Assembly: GCF_039541915.1 (NCBI RefSeq)
Contig: NZ_BAABHD010000084.1
Span: 124,001-188,000 of the forward strand
Direction of reading: 5' to 3'
DNA from: Nibrella saemangeumensis
Lineage (GTDB): Bacteria > Bacteroidota > Bacteroidia > Cytophagales > Spirosomataceae
Length of the DNA: 64,000 nt
The notes beneath the pieces are model-generated. The model did no database searches. It was not told the DNA's origin and was given only the letters and a program-made list of their open reading frames with translations. Each line of letters starts with the position of its first letter. Positions within the stretch are counted from its first letter, which is position 1. Below, piece after piece: positions 52,927 to 61,242 of the stretch. The position numbers and the translations under genes are program-made.

Positions 52927-52960
52927 TTTTGTTGAAATCCACAACCAAACTCTATATTTG
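52927..52960 (+). promoter_or_regulatory. hppA: Good Bacteroidota-type promoter for the membrane pyrophosphatase
   Basis: TTTTGTTG (52927-52934) and TATATTTG (52953-52960) match the -33 and -7 elements, with 18 bases between. The expected start of transcription is about 52967, placing ATG 53007 and not the earlier in-frame ATG-like start at 52911 as the real start. Confidence 0.7.
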
Positions 52961-53006
52961 CGCTCACTTTAACAAAAACAGATACCTATCCTTAAAATTT
53001 TACCGC

Positions 53007-55271
53007 ATGGACAACAGTCTTTATTTAGTTCCCTTATTGGGCATCATCGGTCTGGTGGTGATGTTTACCAAATTCCGCTGGGTTTCGCGGCAGGAGGCCG
53101 GGGATGCCCGTATGCAGGAAATTTCGACATACATCGCTGACGGAGCCATTGCCTTTTTGAAAGCAGAGTGGCGGGTGTTAATTGTTTTCGGGCTTGTAGT
53201 AGCCCTGGTACTCGGGTTTTCGGCGACACTGGTTGAGAACTCCGACTGGGTCATTGGGGTAGCGTTCGCCATCGGAGCCTTTACCTCGGCGCTGGCTGGT
53301 TATATCGGCATGAAAATCGCCACGCGGGCCAATGTGCGTACCGCGCATGCCGCCCGTACCAGCCTGACCCGGGCGCTGGATGTTTCCTTCACCGGTGGTT
53401 CGGTGATGGGCATTGGCGTGGCCGGTCTGGCGGTATTGGGTTTAAGTGTCCTATACATTCTCTTCTATAATATGTACGTTGCTGCATCGGGTAATCTGAA
53501 CGGCATCGAAATGGAAACGGCGCTGGAAGTCCTGGCGGGTTTCTCGCTGGGAGCTGAATCCATTGCACTCTTTGCCCGCGTAGGGGGCGGGATCTATACC
53601 AAAGCGGCCGACGTAGGAGCCGACCTGGTGGGTAAAGTTGAAGCCGGTATTCCGGAAGATGATCCGCGTAACCCGGCCACCATCGCCGATAACGTGGGCG
53701 ATAACGTGGGTGACGTAGCCGGTATGGGTGCCGACCTGTTCGGCTCGTACGTGGCTACCATTCTGGCTACCATGGTGCTGGGTCGCGAAATCCGGATTCC
53801 GGAAGAAGTAAATATTTTTGGTCATGCACCGATCGTACTGCCGCTGGTAATTGGTGGAATGGGTCTGATCTTCTCTATTATTGCTACCTATTTTGTCCGG
53901 GTAAAAGACGATAACGGTAACGTACAGGCCGCGCTGAACATGGGTAACTGGGGTTCGATCATCCTGACTCTGATTGCGTCGTATTTTCTGGTGATGACGA
54001 TGTTGCCGGATGTGGATATGCGCATTCGCGGGGTGGTTTTCGACCGGATGGATGTGTTCTACGCCATTGTGACGGGTTTGATTGTTGGTGCGCTGATGTC
54101 CATTATCACGGAGTACTACACCTCCATGGGGCGTCGGCCGGTATTGTCGATTATCCGGCAGTCCGGTACGGGTCACGCGACCAACATCATTGGTGGTCTG
54201 GCGGTTGGTATGGAGTCGACGGTATTGCCGATTCTGGTGCTGGCAGCCGGTATCTTTATGTCGTATAAGTTTGCGGGCTTGTACGGTGTGGCCATCTCGG
54301 CCGCCGGTATGATGGCTACCACCGCCATGCAGCTGGCCATTGACGCCTTCGGACCCATCGCCGATAATGCCGGTGGTATCGCCGAAATGAGCCACCTGCC
54401 CGACGAAGTGCGGGGCCGTACCGATATCCTGGATGCCGTTGGTAATACCACGGCTGCTACTGGTAAAGGGTTTGCCATTGCTTCGGCCGCCTTAACCTCA
54501 CTGGCTCTGTTTGCGGCCTTTGTGGGTATTTCGGGTATTACCGCCATTGATATTTATAAGGCCGATGTGCTTTCCGGGCTCTTTGTCGGGGCTATGATTC
54601 CGTTTATCTTCTCATCGCTGTGTATCGCGGCCGTGGGCCGGGCTGCCATGAAAATGGTGGAAGAGGTTCGTCGCCAGTTCCGCGAGATTCCGGGCATTCT
54701 GGAAGGTACCGGTAAGCCCGAATACGAGAAGTGCGTTGCCATCTCCACGCAGGCCTCCATCCGGGAAATGATCTTGCCGGGTGCCATCGCGCTGAGCGTA
54801 CCCGTTATTGTCGGCTTTATTTTTGGCCCTGAAGTATTAGGCGGTCTGCTGGCCGGTGTAACGGTATCGGGGGTGTTGATGGGTATTTTTCAGAACAACG
54901 CCGGTGGGGCCTGGGACAACGCCAAAAAGTCGTTCGAGAAAGGCGTCGAAATCAACGGCCAGATGTATTACAAGAAGTCGGAGCCCCACAAGGCATCCGT
55001 TACGGGTGATACCGTGGGTGATCCGTTCAAGGATACCTCCGGGCCGTCAATGAACATCCTCATTAAGCTGATGTCCATTGTATCGCTGGTTATTGCGCCG
55101 TTCATTACGGTTCCGGCGGGTACGGTGGAAAGCGGTACCGATCCGCGTATTGAGCAACCCATTGTACCGCCCGCCGGCCGCGTTCAGGACTCCGACGCGC
55201 CTGGCCGGGAGTCAACCGTCGATGAGCGTTCCGACGACGGCTCAGTGATGCAGCGGGATACGAATCGGTAG
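53007..55271 (+). CDS. hppA: Membrane-bound ion-translocating pyrophosphatase
   Basis: 754 residues, about sixteen helices. The PPi-binding signature DVGADLVGKVEAGIPEDDPR is followed by NPATIADNVGDNVGDVAGMG. The potassium-dependence position reads GNTTAATGKGF (Ala, not Lys), so a K+-dependent type is expected. PPi hydrolysis drives H+ or Na+ out of the cytoplasm; which ion is not decided here. The tail after residue 700 (GTDPRIEQPIVPPAGRVQD and a charged end) is an extra cytoplasmic or periplasmic extension. Start at ATG 53007 fits the promoter. Monocistronic, ended by a terminator. Confidence 0.95.
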   Translation: MDNSLYLVPLLGIIGLVVMFTKFRWVSRQEAGDARMQEISTYIADGAIAFLKAEWRVLIVFGLVVALVLGFSATLVENSDWVIGVAFAIGAFTSALAGYIGMKIATRANVRTAHAARTSLTRALDVSFTGGSVMGIGVAGLAVLGLSVLYILFYNMYVAASGNLNGIEMETALEVLAGFSLGAESIALFARVGGGIYTKAADVGADLVGKVEAGIPEDDPRNPATIADNVGDNVGDVAGMGADLFGSYVATILATMVLGREIRIPEEVNIFGHAPIVLPLVIGGMGLIFSIIATYFVRVKDDNGNVQAALNMGNWGSIILTLIASYFLVMTMLPDVDMRIRGVVFDRMDVFYAIVTGLIVGALMSIITEYYTSMGRRPVLSIIRQSGTGHATNIIGGLAVGMESTVLPILVLAAGIFMSYKFAGLYGVAISAAGMMATTAMQLAIDAFGPIADNAGGIAEMSHLPDEVRGRTDILDAVGNTTAATGKGFAIASAALTSLALFAAFVGISGITAIDIYKADVLSGLFVGAMIPFIFSSLCIAAVGRAAMKMVEEVRRQFREIPGILEGTGKPEYEKCVAISTQASIREMILPGAIALSVPVIVGFIFGPEVLGGLLAGVTVSGVLMGIFQNNAGGAWDNAKKSFEKGVEINGQMYYKKSEPHKASVTGDTVGDPFKDTSGPSMNILIKLMSIVSLVIAPFITVPAGTVESGTDPRIEQPIVPPAGRVQDSDAPGRESTVDERSDDGSVMQRDTNR

Positions 55272-55275
55272 AACG

Positions 55276-55359
55276 GTTTCAGGTTCCAAGTTTCATGTTG
55301 TTAGCCACCGCCAAACCGCCGGGCTGCCCCGTTGAAACCTGGAACTTGAAACCTGAAAC
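55276..55359. repeat. Palindromic intergenic repeat, GAAACCTGGAAC family
   Basis: Left arm GTTTCAGGTTCCAAGTTTCA begins at 55276 and right arm ACCTGGAACTTGAAACCTGA ends near 55357; they pair imperfectly around a GC-rich centre. The same phrase recurs in the element at 20523-20583. Confidence 0.65.
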
Positions 55360-55393
55360 AAAAAAGGCCAGCTCACAAGAGCTGGCCTTTTTT
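55360..55393. terminator. Bidirectional intrinsic terminator between hppA and rplY
   Basis: AAAAAA, stem GGCCAGCTC, loop ACAA, stem GAGCTGGCC and TTTTTT. It serves the plus-strand hppA and the minus-strand rplY transcripts. Confidence 0.92.
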
Positions 55394-55417
55394 CGTATCT
55401 ATTAGCAAAAACAAGTG

Positions 55418-55981
55418 TTACTTCACCTGACCACGCAGTGAGCGCGGGATTTCAATGGTCGCCACCGGATTCGACATCGACTCCAGCAGCGTAATGCCTT
55501 CTACTTTGATCTGGTTAACCCGTACGGATTTACCTAAATCAAGTCCAGATACATCCACGTCAATATAATCGGGGATATTTTCGGCCGGACCTACAACGCG
55601 CAGTTTACGCACGCGGGTAACCAGCTTACCACCCTTCTGAACACCGGGTGCGGTGCCAACCAGACGAACCGGTACGGCAACCTTAAGGTCTTTTCCGTCA
55701 ACAATCTGAAGGAAATCAGCGTGCAGTAACGCATCGCTTACCGGGTGAAACTGAGTATCCTGCAGAACAGCGCGGTATTCGTCGCCTTCAATATTCAGGG
55801 TTACTTCGTACACATCCGGCGTGTACAGCAAATCGCGGAAGAGAATATTCGGTGCATAGAAGTGAACCTGATCCTGACCTCCGTAAAGAACGCACGGCAC
55901 ATTGCCTTCAGCACGGACGGCCTGAGACTCTGATTTGCCGAGATTCGCTCTTTTATACCCTACAATCTCGAGTTTTTTCAT
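55418..55981 (-). CDS. rplY: 50S ribosomal protein L25 (Ctc type)
   Basis: 187 residues. N-terminal 5S-rRNA-binding domain (MKKLEIVGYKRANLGKSESQ, then VPCVLYGGQDQVHFYAPNI) and the C-terminal TL5/CTC beta domain (LRVVGPAENIPDYIDVDVSG, GITLLESMSNPVATIEIPR). It binds 5S rRNA in the large ribosomal subunit. It is the second gene after prs on the minus strand, a common Bacteroidota pairing; the gap contains the AATGATTG repeats. Confidence 0.96.
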   Translation of the reverse strand: MKKLEIVGYKRANLGKSESQAVRAEGNVPCVLYGGQDQVHFYAPNILFRDLLYTPDVYEVTLNIEGDEYRAVLQDTQFHPVSDALLHADFLQIVDGKDLKVAVPVRLVGTAPGVQKGGKLVTRVRKLRVVGPAENIPDYIDVDVSGLDLGKSVRVNQIKVEGITLLESMSNPVATIEIPRSLRGQVK

Positions 55982-55989
55982 GATACAAA

Positions 55990-56091
55990 TGATTGAATTT
56001 TGAATGACAGAATGATTGAATGATTGAATGATTGAATGATTGAATAGCTTGGAACGTGTTCTTTTTATTCAATCATTCAAAATTCAATCAC
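55990..56091. repeat. AATGATTG tandem and inverted repeat between prs and rplY
   Basis: AATGATTG is repeated four times in tandem at 56011-56042. The flank TGATTGAATTTTGAATGA (55990) is close to the reverse complement of TCATTCAAAATTCAATCA (56074-56091). It belongs with the element at 57738-57790. Confidence 0.8.
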
Positions 56092-57033
56092 TCAATATTT
56101 TATAAAAAGTGAGCTAATAGATTCATGATCACGGATGCGGCCGATCGCTTTGGCAAACAGCTCAGCTACCGACAACACTTTAATTTTCGGATTGGTTTCC
56201 CGCATGGGAATGGTGTCCGATACCACCAGTTCTTCGAGCATCGAGTTTGCGATGTTTTCGTGCGCCTTGCCCGACATGACCGGGTGCGTACACACGGCCC
56301 GCACCGATTTGGCTCCTTTCTCCCGGATGATCTGGGCCGCTTTGCAAAGCGTACCACCCGTATCGATTAGGTCATCGATCAGTACGACGTTAGCTCCCTC
56401 AACATCCCCGATTACCTGCATCGAGGCAATTTCGTTGGCCCGTTTGCGGTGCTTGTCGCACAATACGATGTCGGCATTGAAGTGCTTGGCAAACGTCCGG
56501 GCGCGGGCGGCTCCGCCTACGTCCGGCGACGCAATCACCAGGTTGTCGAGCTGCAGGCTCCGGATATACGGCACAAAAACCGAGGTTCCTTCGAGGTGAT
56601 CCACCGGAAAATCGAAGAAGCCCTGAATCTGGCCCGCATGCAGGTCGATGGTCATCAGCCGGTCGGCGTGAACCGATGCCAGCATATTCGCAACGACCTT
56701 AGCGGCAATGGCCACCCGGGGTTTGTCTTTCCGGTCCTGACGGGCGTAACCGAAGTACGGAATCACGACGGTGACATAGTGCGCTGACGCCCGGCGGGCG
56801 GCATCGACCATGAGCAGCAGTTCCAGCAGGTTGTCGGAAGGCGGGAACGTCGACTGGATGATAAACACATCGCAACCGCGCACCGATTCTTCAAAACTGG
56901 GGGAAAGTTCACCATCACTGAACCGGCGGAGGGTGTACCCGCCAAGATCTTTACCGTAGTAGTGAGCGATTTTTTCGGCGAGGTAAGTCGACTGACTACC
57001 CGAAAAAATCTTCACCGGATTGAACGAAGCCAT
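56092..57033 (-). CDS. prs: Ribose-phosphate pyrophosphokinase
   Basis: 313 residues. FSDGELSPSFEESVRGCDVF, the catalytic flag TIDLHAGQIQGFFDFPVDHL and the PRPP-binding loop VVLIDDLIDTGGTLCKAA are those of class I PRPP synthetase. It makes PRPP from ribose-5-phosphate and ATP for purine, pyrimidine, NAD and Trp/His synthesis. A promoter-like TACCTTTG box lies 18 bp upstream of the ATG. rplY follows downstream. Confidence 0.97.
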   Translation of the reverse strand: MASFNPVKIFSGSQSTYLAEKIAHYYGKDLGGYTLRRFSDGELSPSFEESVRGCDVFIIQSTFPPSDNLLELLLMVDAARRASAHYVTVVIPYFGYARQDRKDKPRVAIAAKVVANMLASVHADRLMTIDLHAGQIQGFFDFPVDHLEGTSVFVPYIRSLQLDNLVIASPDVGGAARARTFAKHFNADIVLCDKHRKRANEIASMQVIGDVEGANVVLIDDLIDTGGTLCKAAQIIREKGAKSVRAVCTHPVMSGKAHENIANSMLEELVVSDTIPMRETNPKIKVLSVAELFAKAIGRIRDHESISSLFIKY

Positions 57034-57050
57034 TGTGCCGAAAATTTGCG

Positions 57051-57058
57051 CAAAGGTA
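57051..57058 (-). promoter_or_regulatory. prs: -7 promoter box for prs
   Basis: The minus strand reads TACCTTTGC, a canonical match to TAnnTTTG, 18-25 bp upstream of the prs ATG. The -33 element is not obvious. Confidence 0.55.
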
Positions 57059-57123
57059 CGAAAATATAGGCGTTTTGGCCAGTAAGCGATTCATGTTCAG
57101 TAGGATTACTCAAAAATAACTAC

Positions 57124-57717
57124 TTATTCTTGGTATTTTACATCTCTTCTGGACCCGAAACGCATTTTCTTCAGAACCGCAGTATACACCACAACGCAAA
57201 GCGTAGCTATACCTATGCCAATACCTGCTCCGGCCAGTACATCGAGCGGATAATGAGCGCCCACGTAAATCCGGCTGTAGGACACTACCAGCGCCCACCC
57301 GAATACCCACTTAACCCAGGGCTGTCGGCGACCAATCAGTAACCAAAGTCCCATGGCCAGCGCAAAGCTGTTGGCTGCGTGCGACGACGCAAAGCCATAC
57401 TGCCCGCCACATTCCAGCACGGGGTGAATCAGCGGCTGTAGTTCGGGAACGTGGCAGGGGCGGAGCCGGAGGGTGAGGGGTTTCAGCAGCGCCGAAGCGG
57501 TCTGGTCACTAAGGGCTACGGCAGCCGCCAGCGTCAGCACTATACCAATGGCCTGCTTTCGGTACCGGAAAGCCAGCCAACCCACCAGCAGCACATAGAA
57601 CGGAATCCAGCTATTGCGCTGCGTCACCCAGACCATAACCGGGTCGAGCCACGGCGCATAGTTGCCGTTCAGCCATAGGAACAGGTCGGTATCGAGTTGG
57701 TTGAGGGCGTCCTTCAT
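57124..57717 (-). CDS. PAP2-family membrane phosphatase
   Basis: 197 residues with about five membrane helices. The three PAP2 motifs are KPLTLRLRP (KxxxxxxRP), GFASSHAANS (PSGH-like; Ser-Ser-His kept) and SRIYVGAHYPLDVLAG (SRxxxxxHxxxD). Such enzymes remove phosphate from undecaprenyl-PP, phosphatidic acid or similar lipids at the outer face of the inner membrane. Together with uppP the genome may have two routes to recycle undecaprenyl-PP, by inference. Monocistronic. Confidence 0.92.
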   Translation of the reverse strand: MKDALNQLDTDLFLWLNGNYAPWLDPVMVWVTQRNSWIPFYVLLVGWLAFRYRKQAIGIVLTLAAAVALSDQTASALLKPLTLRLRPCHVPELQPLIHPVLECGGQYGFASSHAANSFALAMGLWLLIGRRQPWVKWVFGWALVVSYSRIYVGAHYPLDVLAGAGIGIGIATLCVVVYTAVLKKMRFGSRRDVKYQE

Positions 57718-57737
57718 GGAATGATTGAATTGTAGAA

Positions 57738-57790
57738 TGATAGAATGATTGAATAGGGGTCGTTGCCTTTTTTATTCAATCATTCTATCA
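57738..57790. repeat. 18-bp perfect inverted repeat, AATGATTG family
   Basis: TGATAGAATGATTGAATA (57738-57755) and TATTCAATCATTCTATCA (57773-57790) are exact reverse complements around a 17-base loop containing CCTTTTT. It lies between trpS (ends 57807) and the PAP2 gene start (57717). The same ATTCAATCATTC phrase appears in the 55990-56091 element. Confidence 0.85.
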
Positions 57791-57806
57791 ATAAATCATT
57801 CAACCT

Positions 57807-58787
57807 TTAATTGTATCCCAACACCTCCCTCACCCGCCGGATCGTCGCACCTGCCACGGCGCGGGCTTTTTCTTCGCCGGCCTGGAGTTCGTTTTCCAGG
57901 GCTTCTTCGTTGCTCATGAAGTAGTTGAAGCGCTCGCGTTCGGCGGCAAAGCGGGTGATGATGAGTTCGTACAGTTCCTTTTTGGCGTGGCCGTAGCCGT
58001 AGCCGCCGGCCAGGTATTTTTGCCGCATGGCTTCGGTCTGGCCGGCATCCGCCATCAGCGAGTAGAGCTGGAAGGTAATGTCTGTGTCGGGGTTCTTGGG
58101 CTCCTCAAGAGGAGTAGAGTCCGACAGGATTTTCTTGATGACTTTATTCAGTTCGTTTTCGGGCAGGAAGATGTCGATGTAGTTGTTGTACGACTTACTC
58201 ATCTTCTGGCCGTCGATACCCGGAATAGTCATGATCCGCTCGTCGATCTGCGCTTCGGGGATGACAAATACCTCTGTACCATACTCGTGATTAAATGAAC
58301 TGGCAATATCACGGGTCATCTCCAGGTGCTGCCGCTGGTCTTTGCCGACAGGCACAATGTTGGCATCGTACAGCAGGATGTCGGCGGCCTGTAACACCGG
58401 GTAGGTAAACAAACCGGCACTCGCCGACCGCTCGCCGAACTTCTCGACCTTATCCTTGTAGGAAGTCGCGTTCATGAGCATGGGGACCGGCGTAAAGCAG
58501 TTCAGGTACCAGGCCAGTTCGGTATGCTCTGGTACCCGCGACTGCCGCCAGAAGGTATTCTTCGTCGTATCCAGTCCAAAAGCCAGCCAGGTGGCCGCTA
58601 CGGCGCGTGTGTACTCCCGGCGCGTGGCTCCATCCTTGAGCGTCGTCAGTGAGTGTTGATCGGCAATGAATAAAAACGACTCGTTGCCTGCCTGTTTTGA
58701 TAGATCAATGGCGGGTTTAATCGCCCCCAGCAGATTACCCAAATGGGGCCGCCCGCTGCTTTGTATGCCTGTTAAAATTCGTGCCAT
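57807..58787 (-). CDS. trpS: Tryptophanyl-tRNA synthetase
   Basis: 326 residues. Class I signatures: ILTGIQSSGRPHLGNLLGAI (HIGH-type) and DGQKMSKSYNNYIDIF (KMSKS). It charges tRNA-Trp in the cytoplasm. Length and order are normal. Upstream, between it and the malic enzyme gene, is a palindromic repeat (58794-58893) only 7 bp from the ATG, so trpS expression must come through or from that element. Confidence 0.97.
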   Translation of the reverse strand: MARILTGIQSSGRPHLGNLLGAIKPAIDLSKQAGNESFLFIADQHSLTTLKDGATRREYTRAVAATWLAFGLDTTKNTFWRQSRVPEHTELAWYLNCFTPVPMLMNATSYKDKVEKFGERSASAGLFTYPVLQAADILLYDANIVPVGKDQRQHLEMTRDIASSFNHEYGTEVFVIPEAQIDERIMTIPGIDGQKMSKSYNNYIDIFLPENELNKVIKKILSDSTPLEEPKNPDTDITFQLYSLMADAGQTEAMRQKYLAGGYGYGHAKKELYELIITRFAAERERFNYFMSNEEALENELQAGEEKARAVAGATIRRVREVLGYN

Positions 58788-58793
58788 ATTGCG

Positions 58794-58893
58794 TTTTTGT
58801 CATCCCGAGGAAGCCGGGCGGCCGGTGCCGAGGGATCTCACACTCTACTTGCTTAGTAGCGTTCGAGGTTCCTCGTTCCTCGGAATGACAAAA
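58794..58893. repeat. Palindromic intergenic repeat of the TTTGTCATCCCGA family
   Basis: Left end TTTTTGTCATCCCGAGG (58794) and right end CCTCGGAATGACAAAA (58878-58893) pair with one or two mismatches. The centre contains CTTAGTAGCGTTCGAG. It lies between maeB (stop 58908) and trpS (start 58787). The ends and centre match the 84-bp element inside the oxoprolinase gene. Confidence 0.8.
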
Positions 58894-58907
58894 GTTAGAT
58901 TCATTAC

Positions 58908-61175
58908 TTATTTCCCCTGTGCTTCCACCACGGCAATCGCTACCATGTTGACAATCTCCCGTTCGGAGGAGCCTAGTTGGAGGACGTACACGGGTTTGCG
59001 GATACCGAGCAGGATGGGCCCGATGATGTCGAAACCGGCCGCTTCGCCCATCAGGTTGTAGGCGATGTTGCTGGCTGAGAGGTTTGGAAAGATCAGGGTG
59101 TTGGCACCTTCGTCGACCAGTTTGCTGAACGGGTGATTTTGCCGCAGCAGTTCCGTATCGAAGGCCAGGTGCGCCTGGATTTCGCCGTCGACAATCATAT
59201 CCGGGTGCTTCTGTTGCAGGATTTCTACCGCCCGGTTCATCTTCTGGGCATCTTCACCCTTGGCACTGCCGAAGTTGGAGTAGGAAACCAGAGCAATGCG
59301 GGGTTTGATGTTAAAACGCTCGACCGCTTTGGCCGTCATTTCGGTGATTTCCACCACTTCTTCCGCTGTCGGGTTGAAGTTGACGGTTGTATCGGAGAAG
59401 AACAGCGGGCCGCGTTTGGTAAGCAGAATATACATACCGGCCACTTTCTGGATACCCGACTCCCGGCCAATCACCTGTAGGGCCGGCCGGATGGTATCCG
59501 GGTAGTTGCGGGTCAGACCGGAGATCAGCGCATCGGCTTCGCCGGTTTCGACCATCATGGCCCCGAAGTAGTTGCGGTAGTACATGGTCTTCAGCGCTTC
59601 GGTGGCGTTTACCCCTTTGCGTCTACGCTTTTCATAATACAGATCGGCGAAGCGCTGAATCAGTTCTTCCTGCTCCGGTGCACGCGGATCGAGAATGGGG
59701 ATATTGCCTAAATCGAGTGAGTTCTCGTCAATCAACTGCCGGACTTTAGCTATTTCGCCGAGCAGAATGGGGAACGCGATGCCTTCGTCCCGCACCTGCT
59801 GCGCGGCCTTCAATACCTTTACATTTTCGGCATCAGCAAAGACCACGCGCTTCGGGTTCGACTTGGCCTTGTTCAGGATCACCCGCGAAATCTGATTGTC
59901 CTGTCCCAATCGGCGGGCGAGTTGCAGTTCGTAGGCTTCCCAGTCGGTGATGGGGTGCTTGGCCACACCCGACTCCATGGCGGCTTTCGCAACGGCTGGG
60001 GCTACAGTGGTTAGCAAACGCGGGTCAACCGGCTTGGGAATAATGTATTCCCGGCCAAACATCAGGTTAGATTCGCCATAGGCGAGGTTCACAATATCCG
60101 GCACGGTTTTCTTTGCCAGATCGGCCAGGGCGTGTACCGCGGCCAGCTTCATGGCCTCGTTGATCTCGGTAGCCCGCACGTCGAGCGCTCCCCGGAAAAT
60201 GAAAGGGAAGCCGAGTACGTTGTTCACCTGGTTGGGGTAATCGGAGCGGCCGGTCGCCATGATGATGTCCGGCCGGGCTTCCGTAGCTTCCGGATAGGAG
60301 ATTTCCGGCGTGGGGTTGGCCATGGCGAACACGATCGCGTCTTTAGCCATCGACCGGACCATATCCTGCGACACGACATTGCCTTTTGATAAACCGATGA
60401 ACACGTCGCAGCCCACCATGGCCTCTTCCAGCGTGTGGAGGTCGCGGTGGGTCGCAAACAAGCTCTTGCGCTCGTCGAGGTCGGTGCGTTCGGCGCGAAT
60501 AACGCCTTTGCTGTCGCACATTACGATGTTTTCGATGCTGGCCCCGAGCGATACATACAGTTTCGTACACGAAATAGCCGACGCCCCGGCACCATTCACG
60601 ACAATCTTTACTTCGTCTATTTTTTTGCCGACGATTTCCAGCGCATTCAGTAGCGCGGCTGCGCTGATGATAGCCGTACCATGCTGGTCGTCGTGCATCA
60701 CCGGAATGTGCAGCTCTTTCTTGAGCCGCTCTTCGATCTCGAAGCATTCGGGCGCTTTGATGTCCTCCAAATTTACCCCGCCGAAGGTCGGTTCCAGAAT
60801 TTTGACGGTCCGGACAAACTCATCAACATCTTTGGTATTTAGTTCGATATCGAATACGTCGATATCGGCGTATATCTTAAACAGCAGGCCCTTGCCTTCC
60901 ATTACCGGCTTGCCGGCTTCGGGGCCGATATCGCCCAGACCCAATACGGCTGTACCATTGCTGATAACGGCTACCAGGTTGCCTTTGGCGGTATATTTAT
61001 ACACATCCTCGACGTTGGCGGCAATCTCCAGACAGGGTTCGGCTACACCGGGGGAATAGGCGAGGGTAAGGTCTCGCTGGGTATTGGTTTCTTTGGTCGG
61101 AATGACTTCAATCTTACCGGGACGCCCTTTGGCGTGGTATTCCAGGGCGTCTTCGCGACGGATCTTTTTCTCCAT
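58908..61175 (-). CDS. maeB: NADP-dependent malic enzyme fused to phosphotransacetylase-like domain
   Basis: 755 residues. N-terminal malic enzyme: RDLTLAYSPGVAEPCLEIA, VISNGTAVLGLGDIGPEAGK and the metal/NADP region IVVNGAGASAISCTKLYVSL. From about residue 430 a phosphate acetyl/butyryl-transferase domain follows (NPKRVVFADAENVKVLKAAQ, LPNLSASNIAYNLMG-like end). The enzyme converts malate to pyruvate plus CO2 with NADP+. The C-terminal domain in this architecture is usually regulatory (acetyl-CoA). Full-length; on the same strand as trpS. Confidence 0.96.
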   Translation of the reverse strand: MEKKIRREDALEYHAKGRPGKIEVIPTKETNTQRDLTLAYSPGVAEPCLEIAANVEDVYKYTAKGNLVAVISNGTAVLGLGDIGPEAGKPVMEGKGLLFKIYADIDVFDIELNTKDVDEFVRTVKILEPTFGGVNLEDIKAPECFEIEERLKKELHIPVMHDDQHGTAIISAAALLNALEIVGKKIDEVKIVVNGAGASAISCTKLYVSLGASIENIVMCDSKGVIRAERTDLDERKSLFATHRDLHTLEEAMVGCDVFIGLSKGNVVSQDMVRSMAKDAIVFAMANPTPEISYPEATEARPDIIMATGRSDYPNQVNNVLGFPFIFRGALDVRATEINEAMKLAAVHALADLAKKTVPDIVNLAYGESNLMFGREYIIPKPVDPRLLTTVAPAVAKAAMESGVAKHPITDWEAYELQLARRLGQDNQISRVILNKAKSNPKRVVFADAENVKVLKAAQQVRDEGIAFPILLGEIAKVRQLIDENSLDLGNIPILDPRAPEQEELIQRFADLYYEKRRRKGVNATEALKTMYYRNYFGAMMVETGEADALISGLTRNYPDTIRPALQVIGRESGIQKVAGMYILLTKRGPLFFSDTTVNFNPTAEEVVEITEMTAKAVERFNIKPRIALVSYSNFGSAKGEDAQKMNRAVEILQQKHPDMIVDGEIQAHLAFDTELLRQNHPFSKLVDEGANTLIFPNLSASNIAYNLMGEAAGFDIIGPILLGIRKPVYVLQLGSSEREIVNMVAIAVVEAQGK

Positions 61176-61242
61176 GTGGTTCTGTTGGTTGCTGGAAAAG
61201 TCGCGCTAAGGTAAGAAAAAAAGCCCTGCCGCCTTTCCGTTA

